The notes beneath the pieces were generated by a model, which did not search any database, had not been told where the DNA came from, and worked only from the letters and a program-made list of their open reading frames with translations. The position numbers and the translations under genes were made by a program. A stretch of DNA of 9,656 bases from an uncultured Clostridia bacterium (GTDB lineage Bacteria > Bacillota_A > Clostridia > Oscillospirales > Ruminococcaceae), in contig CAMVPV010000022.1 of assembly GCA_947169455.1 (NCBI GenBank), positions 1 through 9,656 of the forward strand. Direction: 5' to 3'. Positions 7,032 to 9,656 of this stretch are shown here, one piece after another. Every line of letters starts with the position of its first letter. Position 1 is the first letter of the stretch.

Positions 7032-8516
7032 TTATGCAAAGGGATTCTCGGAGGGATAGAGAACGCCGGCAGGCTGGTTGTAGCCGAAGTCCTGTACACC
7101 GAGATATCTGAGTACGGAGTAGAGTGCCTTTCCGTGGTGACCGAATACTACGCAGCCGTGGTGCGGATAGCCCTTCTCTACGAGTACATGGCGGTAGAAC
7201 CTGCCCATTTCCTTGATAGCGAAGATGCCGATAGTGCCGAAGGAGCGTGTAGCAACGGGGAGTATCTCACCCTCAGCGGCGTAGGAGCGGAGCTCAGCGT
7301 CAGCTGTGGACTGGAGACGGAAGAATGTGATCTCACCGGGCTTGATATCGCCTTCGAGGGTACCTCTTGTGATATCGGGCTCAACATCGGGCTCGAGGCC
7401 GCGGTGCATGATGAGCTGATACTTCATGACGGGGCTGTTCAGGATGCAGGCGGAGCCGTTGCCGCAGTGGAAGCCCATGAAGGTATCCTTCTGTGTATAG
7501 TCGAACTTGCCCTGGATATCCTCTCTGTAGATATCGCCGGGAACGGTGTTGTTGATGTCGAGCAGTGTAACGATCTCGTCGGATACGCACTGACCGATAT
7601 ATTCACTGAGAACGCCGTAGATATCAACTTCGCAGGATACGGGGATGCCTCTTGCGGCAAGTCTGCCGTTTACATAGCAGGGAACGAACTTGAACTGTGT
7701 CTGGAAGGAAGGCCAGCACTTGTTTGCGAATACGACGAACTCTCTCTCGCCCTTGTGAGCTTCCATCCAGTCAAGCAGAGTGAGCTCATACTGAGCAAGT
7801 CTGGGGAGTATGCCTGCCATCTTGTTGCCGTCGCCGAGTTCCTTTTCCATATCAGCGATAACATCGGGGATCCTCGGGTCGTCCTTATGATCGTTGTATG
7901 CAGCGAACAGGTCGAGCTCGGAGTTTTCTTCGATCTCCACGCCGAGATCGTACAGTCTTGCGATAGGCGCATTGCACGCGAGGAAGTCCTGCGGGCGGGG
8001 GCCGAAGGATATGATCTTCAGGTTCCTGAGAGCAACGATGGTGCGTGCTACGGGGATGAACTCCTTGATCATGTCAGCGATCTCGGGAGCTGTTCCTACG
8101 GGATATTCGGGGATATAAGCCTTTACTCCGCGGAGTTTGAGGTTATAGCTTGCGTTGAGCATACCGCAGTAAGCGTCGCCTCTGTTGTTTACGAGTTCCT
8201 TTCCGCAGTCATCCTCGGCAGCGGCTACGAACATGGAGGGTCCGCAGAAATATTTTGCGAGCAGTGTCTCGGGTGTCTCGGGGCCGAAGTTTCCGAGATA
8301 TACTACGAGGGCATTGATGCCGTTCTTCTTGAGGTCTTCAAGAGCAGCGCGCATATCCTTCTCACTCTCGATGGTGACAGGACATTCATAGATCTCAGTA
8401 CCTGCCTCCTTGCAGGCCTTTACTACTGCGGCGCGTCTTCCCTCGGAAAGCGAAGCAGGGAAACAATCTCTGCTTACGGCGCAGATACCGAGCTTAACTT
8501 CAGGCATATTGGTCAT
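7032..8516 (-). CDS. L-fucose/L-arabinose isomerase family protein
   Basis: A 494-residue cytoplasmic protein of the fucose/arabinose isomerase superfamily (COG2407 type), which interconvert an aldose and ketose with a divalent metal. In E. coli FucI the ligands include Glu337 and Asp361, 24 residues apart, plus a distant His. Here E296 (SCEVD) and D320 (LLDINN) have the same spacing, and His candidates follow at H350 (GFHCGN) and H452/H453 (YPHHG). N-terminal Rossmann-like features include ALVVYLGNFGPETPET (69-84). It is about 100 residues shorter than E. coli FucI, normal for this divergent branch, so the substrate should not be assumed to be fucose. A strong AAGGAG lies 8 nt before the ATG. 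No kinase, aldolase, sugar transporter or sugar regulator is adjacent, so the pathway role is open. Confidence 0.85.
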   Translation of the reverse strand: MTNMPEVKLGICAVSRDCFPASLSEGRRAAVVKACKEAGTEIYECPVTIESEKDMRAALEDLKKNGINALVVYLGNFGPETPETLLAKYFCGPSMFVAAAEDDCGKELVNNRGDAYCGMLNASYNLKLRGVKAYIPEYPVGTAPEIADMIKEFIPVARTIVALRNLKIISFGPRPQDFLACNAPIARLYDLGVEIEENSELDLFAAYNDHKDDPRIPDVIADMEKELGDGNKMAGILPRLAQYELTLLDWMEAHKGEREFVVFANKCWPSFQTQFKFVPCYVNGRLAARGIPVSCEVDIYGVLSEYIGQCVSDEIVTLLDINNTVPGDIYREDIQGKFDYTQKDTFMGFHCGNGSACILNSPVMKYQLIMHRGLEPDVEPDITRGTLEGDIKPGEITFFRLQSTADAELRSYAAEGEILPVATRSFGTIGIFAIKEMGRFYRHVLVEKGYPHHGCVVFGHHGKALYSVLRYLGVQDFGYNQPAGVLYPSENPFA

Positions 8517-8552
8517 AACAGCAACTCCTTCAAAAAAGTTATTTTTATAATA

Positions 8553-8589
8553 CGGGGATACGCAGAGCCTTCATTTCCGCGGCTCCCCG
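8553..8589 (-). other. Bulged stem-loop between the lipoprotein and isomerase genes
   Basis: On the minus strand GAGCC pairs with GGCTC (8581-8585 with 8565-8569, 11-nt loop). The stem is extended by CGGG with CCCG (8586-8589 with 8553-8556) across an 8-nt one-sided bulge. It lies in the 82-bp gap after the lipoprotein stop and is followed by an AT-rich stretch (TATTATAAAAATAACTTTTTT) before the isomerase ribosome site. It could be an imperfect terminator for the lipoprotein gene or a leader structure. The bases TATTAT next to it resemble a -10 box, but no -35 is at the right distance. Confidence 0.3.
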
Positions 8590-8598
8590 ATTTATACA

Positions 8599-9327
8599 TC
8601 ATTTATCCTTGTCCTTATCCTTGTCCTTGTCCTTCTTGGCGTCCTTGTCGTCCTCGGCAGAACCGGCGGCTATCGGAACGGCTGCCTTGTTCGCGAGTTC
8701 CTTGACGGTTATAGAATAGTGTGTGCCGTAGTAGGCATCGACGCCCTCAACGGTATCATAGGTCAGCGTCATATCTATATATACAACAAAGCTCGACAGC
8801 GGGAGCTCGGTATGCTGGACAAGGCTCACATCGACGCCCTCGGTGCCGGTCTGTGTGGTGGTAAAGTCAGAATTGTACTTCCTGCGCAGTTCATTGACCT
8901 TATCATCATAATACTTCTGTGCGACATCGCGGTCGATGAGACAGGTGACTTCCTCGGTGTAGGAGGTGAGGTAATCCTCGTTGTCCTTGTCGTTATGCTT
9001 GAACTCGTAGGTTATCACGGAATCATCGCAGTAGCTGAACCCCTGGTCGGCGGGTATCACCTGGCGGAGTTCCATGAGGTCGGTATCGGGGTTGATGCAC
9101 CAGAGCACGGTATCGCTCTCGTAGTACATCTCCTTCTGATTATTTATTGAAAGGACCTTTTTTTGCGGCATACCGAGCTTTATCTTTGAAAGCACGCCCG
9201 AATATCCGCCTTCTTCCTCGGCGGCGTCCTTATCCTTTCCGCAGCCCGCAAGGGAGAAAGCTGTCATGAGCACTGCGAGCAGCACCGCAGCAGTTCTCAT
9301 GAAGCGGTTCTTTTTAAGAATGTCCAA
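8599..9327 (-). CDS. Secreted lipoprotein with possible BamE-like fold, TTG start
   Basis: A 242-residue predicted lipoprotein. From the TTG at 9327 the N-terminus has basic residues (K5, K6, R8, R11), a hydrophobic core (12-25) and a lipobox LAGC with the modified Cys at 29. The mature protein would be anchored to the outer face of the membrane. After an acidic spacer, IKLGMPQKKV (49-58) recalls the opening of BamE/SmpA-like domains, and the rest is mixed beta-type sequence with several Tyr and Asp. I do not recognise a specific function. The last about 22 residues are an Asp-Lys repeat tail (DK repeated five times). The TTG start is chosen because GGAGGG lies 7 nt upstream; an in-frame ATG at 9381 has no ribosome site, and an internal ATG at 9300 would leave a short basic region and a poor site. 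It has its own promoter. Confidence 0.75.
   Translation of the reverse strand: MDILKKNRFMRTAAVLLAVLMTAFSLAGCGKDKDAAEEEGGYSGVLSKIKLGMPQKKVLSINNQKEMYYESDTVLWCINPDTDLMELRQVIPADQGFSYCDDSVITYEFKHNDKDNEDYLTSYTEEVTCLIDRDVAQKYYDDKVNELRRKYNSDFTTTQTGTEGVDVSLVQHTELPLSSFVVYIDMTLTYDTVEGVDAYYGTHYSITVKELANKAAVPIAAGSAEDDKDAKKDKDKDKDKDK
8602..8655. repeat. Degenerate 6-bp tandem repeat coding for the Asp-Lys tail
   Basis: The plus strand shows repeated TCCTTG/TCCTTA hexamers, coding on the minus strand for alternating Asp and Lys at the end of the lipoprotein. Units vary at silent positions and one unit carries an extra Lys codon and an Ala codon. Such tracts expand and contract by slippage, so the tail length may differ between strains. 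Confidence 0.7.
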
Positions 9328-9334
9328 TGAAGTT

Positions 9335-9340
9335 CCCTCC
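9335..9340 (-). promoter_or_regulatory. Ribosome binding site supporting the TTG start of the lipoprotein gene
   Basis: GGAGGG on the minus strand lies 7 nt upstream of TTG at 9327. No ATG or GTG in the lipoprotein frame lies at a suitable distance, so this site points to TTG initiation. Confidence 0.7.
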
Positions 9341-9413
9341 AAAAATGTTGTAAACTTATCCGCGCGGCGGCGGAAAATCATGTCTGTGAAAAGTATAAAA
9401 CACTCATAAATAA

Positions 9414-9442
9414 ATAATACCTCATTTTATCGGAATTGTCAA
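9414..9442 (-). promoter_or_regulatory. Sigma-A promoter of the lipoprotein gene
   Basis: On the minus strand a perfect -35 box TTGACA (9437-9442) is separated by exactly 17 bp from the -10 box TATTAT (9414-9419), five of six consensus bases. The expected transcription start is near 9407, giving a leader of about 80 nt before the TTG start. The leader contains a short GC-rich self-complementary patch (CCGCGCGG) but no riboswitch I recognise. Confidence 0.8.
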
Positions 9443-9521
9443 TAGATAACACATCAAAAGCGCAAAAATCGATATAAACAAATTGTGAACGGGGTTATCC
9501 GGTCGGGGGTTTCTTATATCG

Positions 9522-9656
9522 TTACCGTAAAATCGCTGTTCTGCGCTGCCTTTTTCTTGTTTCGGCTGCTCTATATTTGCTTTTCCTCTCATCCTTTTTT
9601 CTTGTTTCGGCAGCTTTATGATTGTTTTTCCTCGCAGCCTCGCCTATGTTTGGGTG
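9522..9656 (-). CDS. C-terminal fragment of a Lys/Arg-rich protein with 15-residue repeats (partial, enters from the right edge)
   Basis: The minus-strand frame is open from the window edge to TAA at 9522-9524, giving 44 residues. It is strongly basic and contains two copies of a 15-residue unit: RKNNHKAAETRKKDE followed by RKSKYRAAETRKRQR. At the DNA level this is a 45-bp tandem repeat with 38 of 45 bases identical. The changes on this frame are conservative (Lys/Arg, His/Tyr, one silent Ala), which favours this strand and frame over the other open frames. The start and the main domain are outside the window, so no function can be given. The composition suggests a charged helical or disordered tail. 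It ends 80 bp upstream of the lipoprotein promoter. Confidence 0.6.
   Translation of the reverse strand, partial: HPNIGEAARKNNHKAAETRKKDERKSKYRAAETRKRQRRTAILR
9551..9640. repeat. 45-bp tandem repeat, two copies
   Basis: Positions 9551-9595 and 9596-9640 match at 38 of 45 bases with no gaps. The period is a multiple of three and the repeat lies within the partial basic CDS, so it most likely arose by duplication of a 15-codon unit. Confidence 0.8.

Noticed and set aside
8602..8655. Hexamer repeats considered as a CRISPR or regulatory array
   Set aside because: Units are 6 bp, contiguous, in frame, and explained by the Asp-Lys tail of the lipoprotein.
6567..8705. Very long plus-strand open frame (712 codons)
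   Set aside because: It is antisense to the isomerase gene and to parts of the AI-2E-family and lipoprotein genes, all with clear motifs on the minus strand. It shows no family resemblance or ribosome site and is explained by codon bias of the real genes.
9328..9381. ATG start at 9381 for the lipoprotein
   Set aside because: No ribosome site precedes it, and it would place a long non-signal extension before the signal peptide; GGAGGG before TTG 9327 fits better.
9470..9521. Inverted repeat CGATATAA...TTATATCG followed by ATTTTT on the minus strand, right after the partial gene stop
   Set aside because: Arms are only 8 bp, AT-rich, and separated by 36 nt with no good inner stem, so it is too weak to call a terminator.
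9500..9656. Plus-strand frame giving a Phe/Leu/Cys-rich repeated peptide over the 45-bp repeat
   Set aside because: No start codon or ribosome site was found. The minus-strand frame gives a coherent basic repeat with conservative changes and a natural stop.

Overview
The window reads as ordinary chromosome from a Gram-positive gut-type Clostridia, most likely a Ruminococcus or close relative. This assignment is inferred from the protein families, the Thr/Glu-rich linker style of the wall hydrolase, sigma-A/Shine-Dalgarno signals and mid-range GC; no rRNA or other marker gene is present to prove it. All nine genes supported here lie on the minus strand, so transcription runs from high to low coordinates. 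There are no tRNA, rRNA, CRISPR, insertion-sequence or phage signatures.

Right to left (the direction of transcription): 9522-9656 is the C-terminal end of a Lys/Arg-rich protein that enters from outside the window and carries a 15-residue tandem repeat. A near-consensus sigma-A promoter (9414-9442) then drives a lipoprotein gene (8599-9327) that appears to start at TTG. Next comes a gene for an L-fucose/L-arabinose-isomerase-family enzyme (7032-8516) with a strong Shine-Dalgarno site and no sugar-pathway neighbours. After an intergenic hairpin lie an AI-2E/PerM-family membrane protein (5654-6928) and, 19 bp later, a PHP-domain phosphoesterase (4951-5634).

A CdaR/PucR-type regulator (3682-4767) follows. 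The AT-rich region upstream of it holds an inverted repeat and a 30-bp-spaced direct repeat that could be an operator. The last block is the cell-division/wall-remodelling cluster ftsE (2896-3561), ftsX (1917-2822) and a coiled-coil M23 peptidase (143-1846), closed by a convincing intrinsic terminator (91-130). FtsEX is expected to transmit ATP hydrolysis across the membrane to the coiled coil of the hydrolase, as with E. coli EnvC or Bacillus CwlO. Here the M23 domain keeps its metal ligands, so it is probably itself the enzyme rather than only an amidase activator. Beyond the terminator the left edge (1-90) holds a perfect 10-bp palindrome and a short GC-rich 9-bp repeat.

I do not see a convincing undescribed multi-gene system. 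The points most worth checking are the catalytic M23 partner of FtsEX, the candidate operator beside the regulator, the orphan isomerase, the TTG-started lipoprotein, and the repeat tail of the partial gene at the right edge.
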